From contig JASBNA010000035.1 of NCBI GenBank assembly GCA_038087015.1, positions 62,001-126,000 of the forward strand: DNA of 64,000 nt, written 5' to 3'. A program made the position numbers and the translations under genes. This DNA is from Cerrena zonata (lineage: Eukaryota > Basidiomycota > Agaricomycetes > Polyporales > Cerrenaceae). Under the pieces are notes generated by a model that searched no databases, was not told where the DNA came from, and saw only the letters and a program-made list of their open reading frames with translations. Every line of letters starts with the position of its first letter. Position 1 is the first letter of the stretch. Positions 47,511-59,962 of the stretch are shown in pieces.

Positions 47511-50500
47511 ATGACGCGGTTTGCTGGATTGGCCGTACCTCTTCTTCTATCCTGGCTGTCCTTCAGTCAAGCACGGAATACGACAACAACTCGAATAAGC
47601 CTGAGCTCATCAAGTTATGAACTATCAGTATGATCATGATCCTAGTGGGATGTATATTTATCTAATCCCCTTCTACAGCCCTTAGGTGTTGCAAACGCAC
47701 GACCAGGTATGTAGAACGTTATTACCACCTTGATGCATGTTACCGAACCCGTATCGCAGAGAGATGTCCCCCATGTTTCAACTGCCAACTGGATGCCTTC
47801 ACGTGTGGTCACTTTGGTGACTGTTCCAAGTTCGACGGCCAGTGCAAGTGTCCTCCAGGCTGGGCGGGTATTGACTGCTTAACACCACGTACGTCTATGG
47901 CGTCATGGTTTCCAATTTAGCTGCTCAATGGCTGTGTTTAGAATGTGACTCGCTGGCGGATGGGGAACATCGTAGACAACGGGAAGAAGGGAAGGAGTGT
48001 GACTGCAAAGATGGCTGGGGAGGTGTTAATTGCAATGGTGCGTCATAATTAGTTCGCGGTTGGAAGCTCATTCATTCATTGAAGCGCAGTGTGCAAGACC
48101 GATAATGCCTGCGCCAATTTCCCGGTACCTGGTGGGCACGACGCAGACGATGACAACAATATCCCAGGCGGTGGTGAAGTTGGGGTTGCAAACATGACAT
48201 GTTATAATGGCGGAGTCACTGTGTACGAGAACCATCAAGTGTGTGACGTTACCAGTTCGTTATCCCTTCATCTACGACATATATTAGCTTCTGACTACTT
48301 CGCAGATCGCAAGATTCTCGATCAACTCGACGGACGTAAACCCGAAGTCACGTTTAGTTGTAACAAGGAGTTGGGTACATGTCAATTCCAGTTCTGGGCA
48401 GCTCAAGTCGAGTCGTTCTACTGCGGACTCGACACTTGCGAATCAGATTTCCAAGTAGGCTATGATACTAACACCACCATATACAATTGCAAGAATATGC
48501 AATGTCGTTGTGTACCTGGACGTTTCATTTGCGGAGAGAACGGAAGCGTTGGTAAGTTGAAGTAGTTTAAATGATCCTAGATTAGCAACTAATATCATTT
48601 TGTAGACATTCACGAATATTTTGAAGAAGATATTAAAGGTCCTGCGGAGTTTCGCTGCGAGACCGGGAAGGGCTGCACGTTCTCGGAACCTGCCATGGAC
48701 GAGCTCATACTGACATTCTTTGGTGATCCGATGATTACTTTGCAATGTGACAGTGGAGAGTGCTTGCATTACTCCCAGGTTCCAGGCTATGTGGTACGTA
48801 TAAGACTTCTCCTTCTGACACACTCATTGAACTACTGGATAGCGACCACCTAAACCAGACAATCGATCTTTCGTCGCGACAACTGTCGCAGGTGCCGCGC
48901 TCATCGTCATCTTAGCTTCGGCCAGTACGTCTCGACTCCATATATTCCCGATGTTTTTTTTACTAATATATGTTTCTAGTCCTCTGGTATGCTGGTCGAG
49001 CAGGTTCAGGCGACTTTGGCAAGATCCATCTGCCTGAGAACGAAACCGCCAAACTGATGACAGATCACGTACCCGCTTCCCTTCACTTCTCCAATATCTC
49101 ATATACCCTTCCCTCCGGCAAACTGATTCTCGACTCCATCTCGGGGACCATCAAGCCTGGCCAGATTCTTGCTATCATGGGTGCTTCAGGCGCAGGGAAA
49201 TCTACGTTTCTCGATATTCTGGCTCGCAAGAACAAGATGGGACATATCGGCGGGCGCACACTCGTGAATGGAAGAGAGGTACCGGATAGTGATTTCAAGA
49301 GGGTAATGGGATTCGTGGATCAGGAGGATACATTGATGAGCACATTGACTGTGTATGAGACAGTGCTATATTCAGCATTATTGAGGTTGCCGCGAGAGAT
49401 GAGTTTGGAGGCAAAAAAGTTCAGGACATTGGAGACGATGCACGAGCTTGGGATTTTAGGGATCAAGGATTCAAGGATCGGAAGCTCGGGTCGTCGATCA
49501 ATCTCTGGTGGAGAGAAGCGTCGAGTGTCGATTGCTTGCGAGCTTGTCACTAGCCCGTCTATCTTGTTCCTCGACGAACCAACAAGCGGTATGTGTGATT
49601 CCTTCTGTCGTATCTGACAATGACTTAATATGTTGGCAGGTCTCGATGCCTACAATGCGCTCAGCGTTATTGACAGTCTAGTTTCACTCGCACGGGATTA
49701 TAACCGAACCGTCATCTTCACTATCCACCAACCTCGTAGCAACATTGTCTCGCTGTTCGATCAGCTTATTTTACTCGCCCAAGGCCGATTGGTTTACTCT
49801 GGAGAGGCTGCAAAGGCGTATGAATACCTGGAGAGAATCGGACACCCATGTCCTCCTGGCTTCAATATTGCTGACTTTATGAGTACGTGTCTCTCACGGA
49901 ACATCCTGCTATCTCGCTCATGAATATCTTTTTCGTAGTCGATTTGACCATGCAGTCCACTGAATCAAATTCCCTTGACAGTCCGGCTTCACAACCAGCA
50001 CGACTCGATGATCAAGACACAGTCGACGAGGAAATCGCTCTCAACCCTCGTGTTTCATCACCGGGCCCTTCGTCAGTCGTCACTTCATCAACAAATTACG
50101 TCAAGAAGAAGACCTCCCAACTCATCGGTGCCATCTCCACCTCCTCGCGTGCAAGCACATCTACCAGTCCAGTTTTAGCTCCTAAGCTCGCCTCACTGGT
50201 CGAGGCATTCCGCGACAGTGACAACGCGAAGAGTTTAGCCGAGGAGATCGCAGAGATTGAACGTATCGCTCAAGCAGATGCGGCTAATCAACACGCAGGA
50301 GTCAATGGATCTTTGCCAGATGTTGCACTTGAAAACTCGTTGACGAGAGGGAGAAAACGTGCGACGTGGGGGACACAGTTCAGAATTTTGAGTGGAAGAG
50401 CGTTCAAGAATCTGTATCGAGACCCCGCGTTGCTGGCTGCCCACTACATTTCCTCTATTGTTGTCGCACGTAAGTCATATTTTAAATGCACTTTCCACTG

Positions 50501-51539
50501 AATTTTACTGATACACTGTTTCAGTGATTTGTGGTGTCTTCTTCCATAATCTTGGTTATGATATTGCTGGCTTCCAGAACCGTCTAGGTATACTACTCAA
50601 CTTCTTGTGACGTGCAAGGATCACTCATTTTTTCATAGGCGTTTTCTTCTTCACTCTCGCACTCTTCGGTTTCTCTTGCCTTTCAAGTCTGAGTCTGTTC
50701 GCGAATGAGCGAATTTTGTTCATGCGAGAACGGTGAGTGACCTCCCTATTACATATTTCTGGCCTCATCCCAACTTATCTCTTCGCCAGTGCGAACGGTT
50801 ACTACTCATCCTTTACATACTTCGCTTCCAAGATACTCTTCGATATCCTGCCTCTCCGAGTGGTTCCTCCATTCGTCTTCGGAGGTATTGTATACGGCCT
50901 CATCGGCCTTGTGCCCACAGTAGCAGCATTCTGGAAGTTCATGCTCACATTGGTCTTATTCAATCTCACCACCGCTAGCGTCATCCTTCTGCTCTCGATC
51001 GCATTCAGCAGCATGGGTGTTGCAAGTTTGGTGGGAACATTGATTATGCTTTTCAAGTACGTTCATCCTTGTGGTTCGAAGACGATTGCTCATATAGTGG
51101 TCCAGCTTGCTCTTCACTGGTTTGCTCATCAATCGTGAAACTGTTCATCCTGCCTTCCGCTGGCTCCACACTGTATCATTCTTCCATGCTGCATTTGAGG
51201 CACTCGCTGTCAACGAACTCCGATATCTGCAACTCCGACAAAACAAAGTAAGTCTCGAGCGACATCACTGAACCTCTTACGAAAGCTAACTAACTACGCT
51301 ATATCTCTATCTACAGTTCGGCGTCGAACTCGATGTCCCAGCTGCCACCATTCTTTCGTTATTTGGTCTCCGCGCAGGGGTAGGTTTCCAACACCCATCC
51401 TTACGTTTTTATACACAGCTGACGCTATCCACTGCAGTCATTTTGGTGGCCGAATATTGCACTGTTGGGCATATTCTTTGGCTCCTTCACCGTTCTCAGT
51501 TACCTCATCTTGCATTTCTATGTGAAGGAAAAACGGTAG
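47511..51539 (+). CDS. adp1: ABCG-type ATP-binding cassette transporter with Cys-rich N-domain (Adp1-like)
   Basis: Membrane transporter of the ABCG half-size class; yeast Adp1 is the best match, substrate unknown. Start [20 protein letters not shown] is a signal peptide. A luminal Cys-rich part with EGF-like pattern follows ([44 protein letters not shown]) over several short exons, then a first helix near [12 protein letters not shown]. The nucleotide-binding domain has GASGAGKST (Walker A), [11 protein letters not shown] (signature), [10 protein letters not shown] (Walker B) and FTIHQPR (H-loop). After a Ser-rich linker come the ABC2 membrane helices from about 50390 on, ending with [13 protein letters not shown] at 51539. 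All nucleotide-binding motifs are intact. Confidence 0.9.
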
Positions 51540-52548
51540 TTTATACGACTTCGATAATTCATTGGGCATGCGCTTTCTGTACGAGTATGTGTATATGTAC
51601 CTGATAGATGTTTACATATATATTAGAGAGGTTGGTCCCTTTCTGCTAGTCAACTCAGCGACTCCACTAGACATCGTTTACAGCCCGTGGACACCACAGT
51701 CTGGGTCCAGAACTGCCAGCTCTCAGGAAATTAAATAAATACATTCGTATCAGCATGTCCATGTCTTATTCCATAACGAGAAGAAAAGTTGTCACACACC
51801 GTGAAGACATCCGAGATTGTGCCCTCATAAATATGCAACGCGAGTGCTTGTCGAAGAGCGAGGCCGCAAGGCTTACTGTCGAGCTCCGAGTCACGTAGCT
51901 TCCAAGAGTCTACGTAAAAGGCAGTGAGAAACATTGCAGGTAGTGGTTGGGGGCGAACAACCAGCTATCACCAGTTGGTGGTGAATTTCAAAGGAATATT
52001 GGGGCCGTCGATACATAGATCTATAAATTGACGACGCGATTACCTCATAAAAACATAAACTTGCACAGATACAAGCCCCCTGTCCTACATAGTTAATAAT
52101 TGCGACGGTATCCAGATAGAGCAACATGAATGCCCGCCTCACGCAGGTCAAAACGGCGTAATTCCAGGCTAGCCATAAGAAGAAAAAGGGATACACATAT
52201 ATGTTATAGGTATACACGAGGGAGTGGAGTCGATCGAGAAGGAAACACGAGAGCTATGAGACAACGAGTAATGATTCTTCAGAGAACGTGAACAAAGTCC
52301 AATGATAATGCTTCCGCGATAGTCAACAAGAAGGAAAAAGCAGAAATGTGTACATTGTACATGATATGAAAACATGACAAACGTGAGGGGGGGGGAAAGA
52401 CAAAGAGAACGCTTGCTAATATACAAGTATGGCGCGGTCAAGGTAAAGATGAAGATGAAGAGATGAGATGTTCAAAGCAAAACAAAACAAAGACATCAAT
52501 GAGCGTAGTGTGTCGTCACAGTTAAACACAGGAAGGGATATCCGAGGC
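51540..52548. other. Convergent 3' region
   Basis: About 1 kb between convergent genes. A run of G lies near 52387-52395; no coding exon recognised. Confidence 0.4.
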
Positions 52549-55036
52549 TCAAGCCCATGCAGAGTCTATCCACCAACTCTTCTCGGCTCCACGTACAGTC
52601 CATTCAGCGATCCCCTTCGTGGAAGCAACGTACACAAATCGACCAGACGGATCGAAACAAATGCCAGCAAGGTCTTGATCGACTTCCTTCGGTGTACATT
52701 CATCCTGAGTCGGTCGTATACGACGGATATATGACGAAGGTCGACGAGAAACATATGGTCCTGACGATTCTCGACGGAGTAACGTAGCTGGTCGAGGAGA
52801 CCGAACTTGTTCGAATACCTGAGACATCCGTACAGCAGATGTCGCTGGTGCAGGGAAAGAGGATGGGATAGGAGAAGGAGATACTGAATGGTCCCTGTTT
52901 CCTGGGATCGGTGATGTAGACCGGGATGGATTATGGGACGATAGACAATCCGTTTCCAGTTCGTCCACATCCATGTCGTCATCTCCCCGGTGGTCACCTT
53001 CGTAATCTCGTTCAGAGTCGTCATGAGAGCCTGAAGTGGATCCTGATAATAGAGGGATTCGTCGTACAGGTCGGCCAAGTAATCGTCTGACGTCGTTCTC
53101 TACTTCCCTGTCGCCAAGGGGAGGAATGACAACGATACCATCGACGTCGTCATCACCTGTTGAGGATCCCTCGTCGCGTCGACGATTCCTACGAGGACGT
53201 GACGTATTACGGGAATTATCTGCATCCACAGGGACACGGAAGGTGTCTTCGAAAGCACCGCTGAATAGTAATATACGCGGTGGTGGTGGCAGGAGGGCTT
53301 CGCTTGAGGAATATGATGAGGGTGAATATCGAGGTGGTGGTGAAGACGATCGAGGACGGGCTGTTGAAGGTCGGCTACTCGCTGGGGATTCGAAATTAGG
53401 AATTCGAACAATTTCTTCCGTTTCGAAAGTACGAGCATCGACAACATGCATCATCGATGTGTGCTTTTCCAGACAATAATTAGCTCGGACGCAAATTAAC
53501 CATGCAACAACAACAAATAACTCACTTCGGTGAAGGTCATGATCTCCTGACCCGACCCTCCAGGGCTAAACTTGATGCTCCTCACGCCCCACCCAGGGGC
53601 AGACCCATTATTCCTAGTCCAATCCCACGACTCAAACACCCACCCGCTCGCAGATCCATTCCCACTGCTCAAACCCTCACTTGACCGGGACTTATCCGTC
53701 TGGATGACTTTTAGAGGTTTAGTACTCCTCACATCCCACACTACAACAACACCTTCTTGTGAGGCTACTGCAAATTTGGAACCATTGGCGGAAAACGCTG
53801 TTGAGAAAGAGGCAGGGACTGCCGAAGATGAATATGGGTGGTTGTATGAACTTGCCATGGGTGCATTGATATAGGGCGAAAGAGAGAACTTGTTGACGAG
53901 GGTAAATGACAGTCGGGCTCCTCCCGAGATACGATGAAGGTAAACATCCGGAGAGTCGCCTACGGAAAGGAGAGTACGTCCGTCCGGAGAGATAGAAGCT
54001 GTACGAGGGATTCAACATGATCAATTCACAACAAAGATAAGAAGACACTCACAGTGATTAACAGGAACATCGAGGTGTAATTCACCCGCACTCGGTAACC
54101 GTGTGGGCATACCATTCATATGATAATGGTTCTTCCCATACAGCGAAATATCGAAAAACTTGACAGTACGGTCATTATTGCTCACCATCAACCGAGGTTC
54201 TACACTGCTTTCGTTGGACCCACACAGATTGAGATTCGTCAGATGCACAGAATTATTAATCGACGCATGGGGTAGGGTGGTTTCCATCTTCCATCGCCGT
54301 CTCCCCAAGTGCCGCGACGACTGTCGTTCATCCTGAGACGAGTATGATGTGGAAGGGGGAGAGAATAATGATAAGTGGAGTTCGGCTTCTTGACCACCGG
54401 CTGCGAGGAGAGTGTCTCCTGAAGGAAGGACTAGAGATGATAATGAGTTGGGGAGGAATGTAAGGTCTGATATTGGTTTTGCTTGTGAGGAAGGCGTAGT
54501 TAGATCGTGTTCGACAATAGAATGTGAGTGGGGGTAGTAGACTACACCCCGTTCGTGAGGACAAACAAGAACATCCCGTAGTTGTCTATAGAAGAAGGAA
54601 TAGTATCAGTACTCTCGATCGTTTGCAAGCGAATTAACCGAGTATTCGAGTAATGAGGAGCTCAGTTATTTTTCAAGAAATGCCTCGACATCTCCAGTTG
54701 TCTGTACCTTGAACGTCCCCCAGCTAAATGTGGCAACAAATGCACCCAAAAACAATACCAAGGGTAACTCCTCCTTTCCGCCCATGACTAATCCCTCCTA
54801 CAGCCCGACCTCAAACCATCCATCCTAAATGGAAAGCCACCAAATCCCAAAAGCGGGATCATGAAACAGACCTTCCGGTATTCCCTCCAAACCCCTCTCC
54901 ATCAAAACCGAAGCGCACCGAGCCCAACACAACCAAACTCGAGATATACTCACATATGTCCGATAGTAACCTGAGCTTTAGATAACGTAGTCGGGTCGAC
55001 CGAATTCAACAACACCGAAGGTCTTCCACGCGCCAT
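52549..55036 (-). CDS. WD40-like protein of the DUF2415 family
   Basis: Start MARGRPSVLLNSVDP at 55036, followed after an intron by a gene of at least five exons ending at TGA 52549. Visible WD/beta-propeller pieces: LMVSNNDRTVKFFDISLYG, FSTAFSANGSKFAVASQEG with VVVWDVRSTKPLKVIQT, GVRSIKFSPGGSGQEIMTF, MMHVVDARTFETEEIVRIP and finally LAGICFDPSGRFVYVAST with KGIAEW. A long acidic and Ser/Arg-rich insert (about 220 residues) sits before the last repeat. The family is conserved in fungi, and its cellular role is not established to my knowledge. Confidence 0.8.
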
Positions 55037-57035
55037 CTCCGGATCTCACAAACCCGTGGCCGATCCGTCGATGGAGGACTCGGAGGAGGCTGTAGAGTCA
55101 ACTTTGAAAATCAAGGCGGTTGGAGGGGAATCGCCCAGTTGGCGTTCGATGCTTGGAGATTGATTTGGAAAGAACGAGAGTGAGAGCGTGAACGGAAGAC
55201 AAGAAGGGGCAGTCGTGAACGTTGGTCGGTTGTTTTCCGTCCTGAGAGAGTGCAGAGAGCGATGAGAGAGAATGGCCGTGAATGGAGAGGCCTGAGGAGA
55301 GGTGGCGGTACGAAGGGAAGAGCGAACCGTGAGGGTTGTGACCAGATCCGGCAATCGTCCTCGGCGTACACGACCAGGCTGGATCCGCACGTTTTGTTCT
55401 TGCTATGTTTTGGTTTTGCAGGGGGGACAGAGGGTTGGGCGTTGGGAGATGGACGGAGGAGTGTGGCAGCTCGTGGCCTGGGAGTACAACCACAGAAGTG
55501 ATCATTGTAAATTAATTTGGAGGATTATAGAGTTTGTTGAGGGAAGTCGAGCTGTTATTGCCATGGTACTTGACGTTACGCTTCCCGTTGACTTGAGGGA
55601 AATGCATACAATGTAGTATGAAGTAGAGGGGTGCTTCTGGGCCGATTCATCTCAATCAAAAAAAATTAGGAAAATTCAATGCAAGTTGTACGACTTTACA
55701 GTTCACAATTGCCGAGTGGCGGACGCATTCGCGGTGCCACCCAGGTACGTCACTTTCAGCCTTGCAAGTCACAACAAATCAAGGAGAGAGTATAGATATA
55801 AATTTATTTAGCATTGTCAATTGCGAGAGATTCAGAGTAATAGATCTACAGTTTGGCGAGGTTCAGAAACTATGTATGTATATACCGACACATCGAAAGA
55901 GATAGAGAGGAGAAATTGCCACAAGGAACGTTAACACATCACAAGAAGGGAAAAGGAACATAGTAATAAGGTGCGAAAGCAAGCATGTACGGAAACAAAA
56001 AAAGGGGGGAAGAGGAAAAAGAAATGAGAAATAGAATAGGATTTCCTTCGCTATCGTACTCATCCACCACACTACATTCGACTGTAAAAAGCGCTGTAGA
56101 ATAAAGCGAAAAACCGAGAACCCGCATGAGCGTCCCTGAGCAGATATCAAAAAAAGTGACAACGGAAACACACAGACAGAGACTAAATAATATAGACCGA
56201 GACGGGAGTAGATGAGATGGGAGAGAGAGACAACAAACACGAAATCTTGTTCATAACGTAGCGGCACGTCAATGAAACGTAAAACCGAAACCGGGGCCAG
56301 GGTCCTGAGGATCAAGAAAGAGCGAGGTATGACCCGTCATACCAGGACGAAACTCCGCCGTAAGAGTATGAGAAAGCCGAAGCGCACAACCGAGAGCGTG
56401 GAATGGGATCCTACGATCGATGGATCGAAGGAGGGCGGGAAGTATGGAAGAAGGAGGACACGGGTGGACGGGGTGAGAGGACCGTAAGACCGTTTCGTCA
56501 ATCGTACAATGATTCATGAAACCTATGTTTCAGTCTGAAACACAAGGGAGGAATGAGGTGCGTGATTAAGGTAGACCGAATGATCTGAGCTAGCTTGTAG
56601 TCTGGTCATCGCGGGTAAATTGTGGTGATACGTTCGATCTGAGTGATGGCCTGCGGGAGTTCCAAGTGAGACAGGGTTAATGAAGAAGTTGGAACGCCAG
56701 GTGGGGAGAGGGAGACGTGTGGAGGCAGGTGAGGGGAGGCAGATCTGGGGGGACGTGAAACGCATAAGACGGTGATACGTGATACATGATACATGATGTA
56801 GATTGACTGATTGCAGGTTTGGGTTTAGATGAGCGGCAATGACAAATAGCTTGACAATGATGATGGAGGATGGAGAGCGCGACATTGATGAGCGTTACGG
56901 CAGTATGGACGGCGTTGCGAGAGGTTCTGCTGCTCTGAGGGATCAAAGGTGCTGCGGGACGGATGTGACGAGGGATAACGGGATGTCGTGAACTGGGATC
57001 AAGGCGGAAGGAAGGGTGTAGAGGATAGAAGCACT
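55037..57035. other. Intergenic region
   Basis: About 2 kb. Promoter of the WD40 gene on the left and probably the 3' UTR of the transcription factor on the right. The tract gatacatgatacatgatg lies near 56781-56797. Open frames on both strands are shadows of purine/pyrimidine bias. Confidence 0.4.
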
Positions 57036-59962
57036 CTACATGACGATCCCACCACCATTCATGCCCGTCCAACTATCAGGATCAGGCTTCATCGTCGTAT
57101 CCGCTGACCCGTTCGATGCATTGACTGCCGCGGCGGCAGAGTCGTTGTTCGCACTCTCTGTCCCTGAGGATGTTGCAGTCAGCTCGTCTTGAATCTTACG
57201 GCATTCTGCACCTCCTTCTGATCGCACTAGAGGACATTATTGTAAGCAATGAGAATAACGTTGAGTAAGAGTAAGACATACGATGACGGTTTAATGCGTC
57301 CATCCGAGCAAAATTCTTCTTGCAACCCTCGCAAGGATAAGGTCGGATATTAAGATGTAGCTGCTCGTGTCGTTTGCAATCGTGTTGTCTAGCAAAGCCC
57401 TTTCCACATCCAGGCCACTTGCACTGGTACGGTTTCTCTTCTGCGTGCGAACGAAGATGTCCTAGAAAAGTTCAAGACGTTCATCAGCATTGCCTAGAGA
57501 ACAAAAAATCAAGACGAGACAGTGTATATATGCGTACCCTTTAGATTGAAATGCCTGGTAAACGTCGACCCACATCCTGGAACAGGACAAGCAAAGTTGG
57601 CAGGCTGCTTTCTCCTCTTGTGAGAGGCATCCGCAGTACTAGGTGTAGTGACATTGACTTTCGATACAGTCAACGGCACCACAGCATCACCGGTGTTCAC
57701 AGGTATACTCATACCGGGACCACCTTGGTTCATCCCTTGTACATGACTAGGGATACCCATGTTCATGTTCATACCACCACCGACACCCATACCACCACCC
57801 ATGCCGTTCATACCGTTCATACCGCCCATGTGATGCATACCCATCCCCATGTCGAGGGAGACTCCGGTCATGTGTCGTCGGGTTCCTTGGATGGAGGGGA
57901 CCATCTCTGGTAGAGCTCCGTACCCTGGACGAGGGGAGGCGGATGGTGAGGGGTAAGGAGAAGGTCGTTGACTTGAAGCAGCACTGCTCCAGCCCCCGAT
58001 GAGAGATCTTTCTCTAGAGCCTGAAGAGGAACGTCGGTGATGACCTCTGGAGGCTATTGAAGGTAGTGGCATAGACTCGGTAGGGTGGAGGTATTGTCGT
58101 TGAATGAGCTCCCGAGAGGAAGCAGAAGCGGGAGGATACATCATGTCTGGTCTTAAGAAATCGTTAGAGCGAAGGTCTTCTGAGCGGGATATGCGATGAC
58201 CACGGTTGGAGTCTGACTTGGAACGTCTTAAGAATGCAGCACCAAGAGAGTCGTGAGGAGATAAAAAGTCAGCCGAGTTTGGGGCGGTGAAGTGGTTGAC
58301 ACTGCCTGAGGGGCCGAAGGAATGATGTTGAGGAAGGGATGGATGCTGGGGCTGTAGTTGGGTAAAGGAGGATTGAAGAGGACCTGCGGAAGAAGGATGG
58401 CGAGGCAGTCCTGCTGAAGAAGGAGGACTATGTATGCCCGTGGCAGTGGGGTTGGTATTTGTGGCAGTGGAGGAGGCGGAGGAGGGACCTGGGAGGACGT
58501 CGTTCATATTCACGGTCCCAGCGAGGGAAGCGCCCCGAGCACTGTCGTGAGAATGCGAGGCAATACTACCATCAAAATCGGCGCCGACCCCTTGATGCGA
58601 TCCAGTTCCATTCGGCGCCATCATCCCATGGCCAGACGGTAACGTGTCCCACACGGGCGGGCGAGTAGACGTATCCGACAGGCTCCGTGAGCGCGCCATC
58701 TGCTGGGGAATCAGGAAACTGCTCTGCTGGTGCCCAGGGGACCCTCGCTGCTGGGGGAGCGGAGACATCGAGTGTTGCTGGCGGGGCAGTTCGTTCACCG
58801 ACCCATGTCCGTGGCCGTGAGCGAGGTGGTGCATCTGTGATTCACCTGAAGCAAAGGCCATCCCCGGTGAACCTTGTTGTTGGTCGTGATCAGATCCCGT
58901 ACTGTAATTGAACGCTCGCTGATCGGTGAACTGCGACTGCAGATTTTGATTTTGACCTTGTGCGGTGAGATGCTGCCGGGAGGGATCCCATTCTCCCCCA
59001 GATCCGCCTGTGTGGGTCCACGACAAGAATGGAAAGAGGTTTAATTGAAGCAACAAAGCAAGCAACAAGCGAGACGAAACACGAAAAAATGAGTGCCTGA
59101 TATGCAATAAAATGACATCAATACAATACGCACTTTGTTGTTGCAAGTTTGCAAGCGTTGTCTGGAAGGGAACATTTCCTACGTTTCCTCCGCCGCCGCT
59201 TATTGGCGTTGCAGGAACGATATGCAGCTGAGGACCCGAGCCCATGACACCGTCACCGTCCGGCGCATTGATCGTCGGAGGTGAGTCATTGGCGGTTACA
59301 GACGGGCTGGATGGGATGACTAATTGAGGAGGTGAAGGAGCCTTGTGAGAAGGGGGAGAGGGTTGTCGGTTCTGGGGTAACTGACTGTTTTGCCAATTGG
59401 GAGAATCGAATGTGAGATTGGCCAAGTTCTGAGGCAGATCGAGATGGGGGGAACCGGAGTGCATATAGGAAGAAGTGGAAGATGCGCGGCTACGACGACC
59501 GTCCTCCTGACCATTGCTGGAAGCCGGAGAACTGTGATCGAAGGGAGATTCGTTGTAATCGGCGGGGGTAACAGAGACCTGAGGGTTGTTGGCCAGGCTT
59601 GGCATGAAGGAGTCACTGAAAGAGAGAACGTTATGGGCCGAAGAGGTCGGAACGTCGAAATCGGAAGGATCGTATTCTTCGGGTATGGCAGGAGCAGAGA
59701 GCTCGCTTGGGTACAAGCCTAGGTCGTTGTTGTCAAAAGTTGGGGGCAGGTCAGAGAGGACAGAGTAAGGCGAGTTCTGGTAAGAACCGTTGTAGGAAGG
59801 TGTGTGAGGAAAGTGGGAAGAGGCTTCTGGTTGGTAATCAAACGAGTCGTAGGGAGAGCCGTCGTTGGGAGAGATGTCGAACTGGTTGGACTGAGGCGAT
59901 GGGGAATGAAAGTCGAGCGGATCCTGGAGGAACGGGGAAGCGACTAGTAGCGAGCTATCCAT
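57036..59962 (-). CDS. C2H2 zinc-finger transcription factor, Crz1-like
   Basis: Nuclear DNA-binding regulator. Start MDSSLLVASPFLQDPLDF at 59962. Introns: 59133-59008 (126 nt, longer than usual), one between FNLKG and HLRSH (57537-57472), and one between ALNRH and LRSEG (57281-57227). About 700 residues are disordered, rich in Ser/Pro/Gln/Gly/Asn, with Met-Gly repeats (GMGMHHMGGMNGMNGMGG). Three C-terminal fingers: CPVPGCGSTFTRHFNLKGH, CKWPGCGKGFARQHDCKRH, and CEGCKKNFARMDALNRH ending as a C2HC type at GGAEC. This finger set and spacing match basidiomycete Crz1-like calcineurin-responsive factors. I see no certain PxIxIT docking site, so the Crz1 label is a family call only. Confidence 0.85.

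Noticed and set aside
55098..55616. Overlapping open frames on both strands upstream of the WD40 gene
   Set aside because: They are low-complexity, start in poor context, overlap each other and have no splice logic; promoter sequence explains them.
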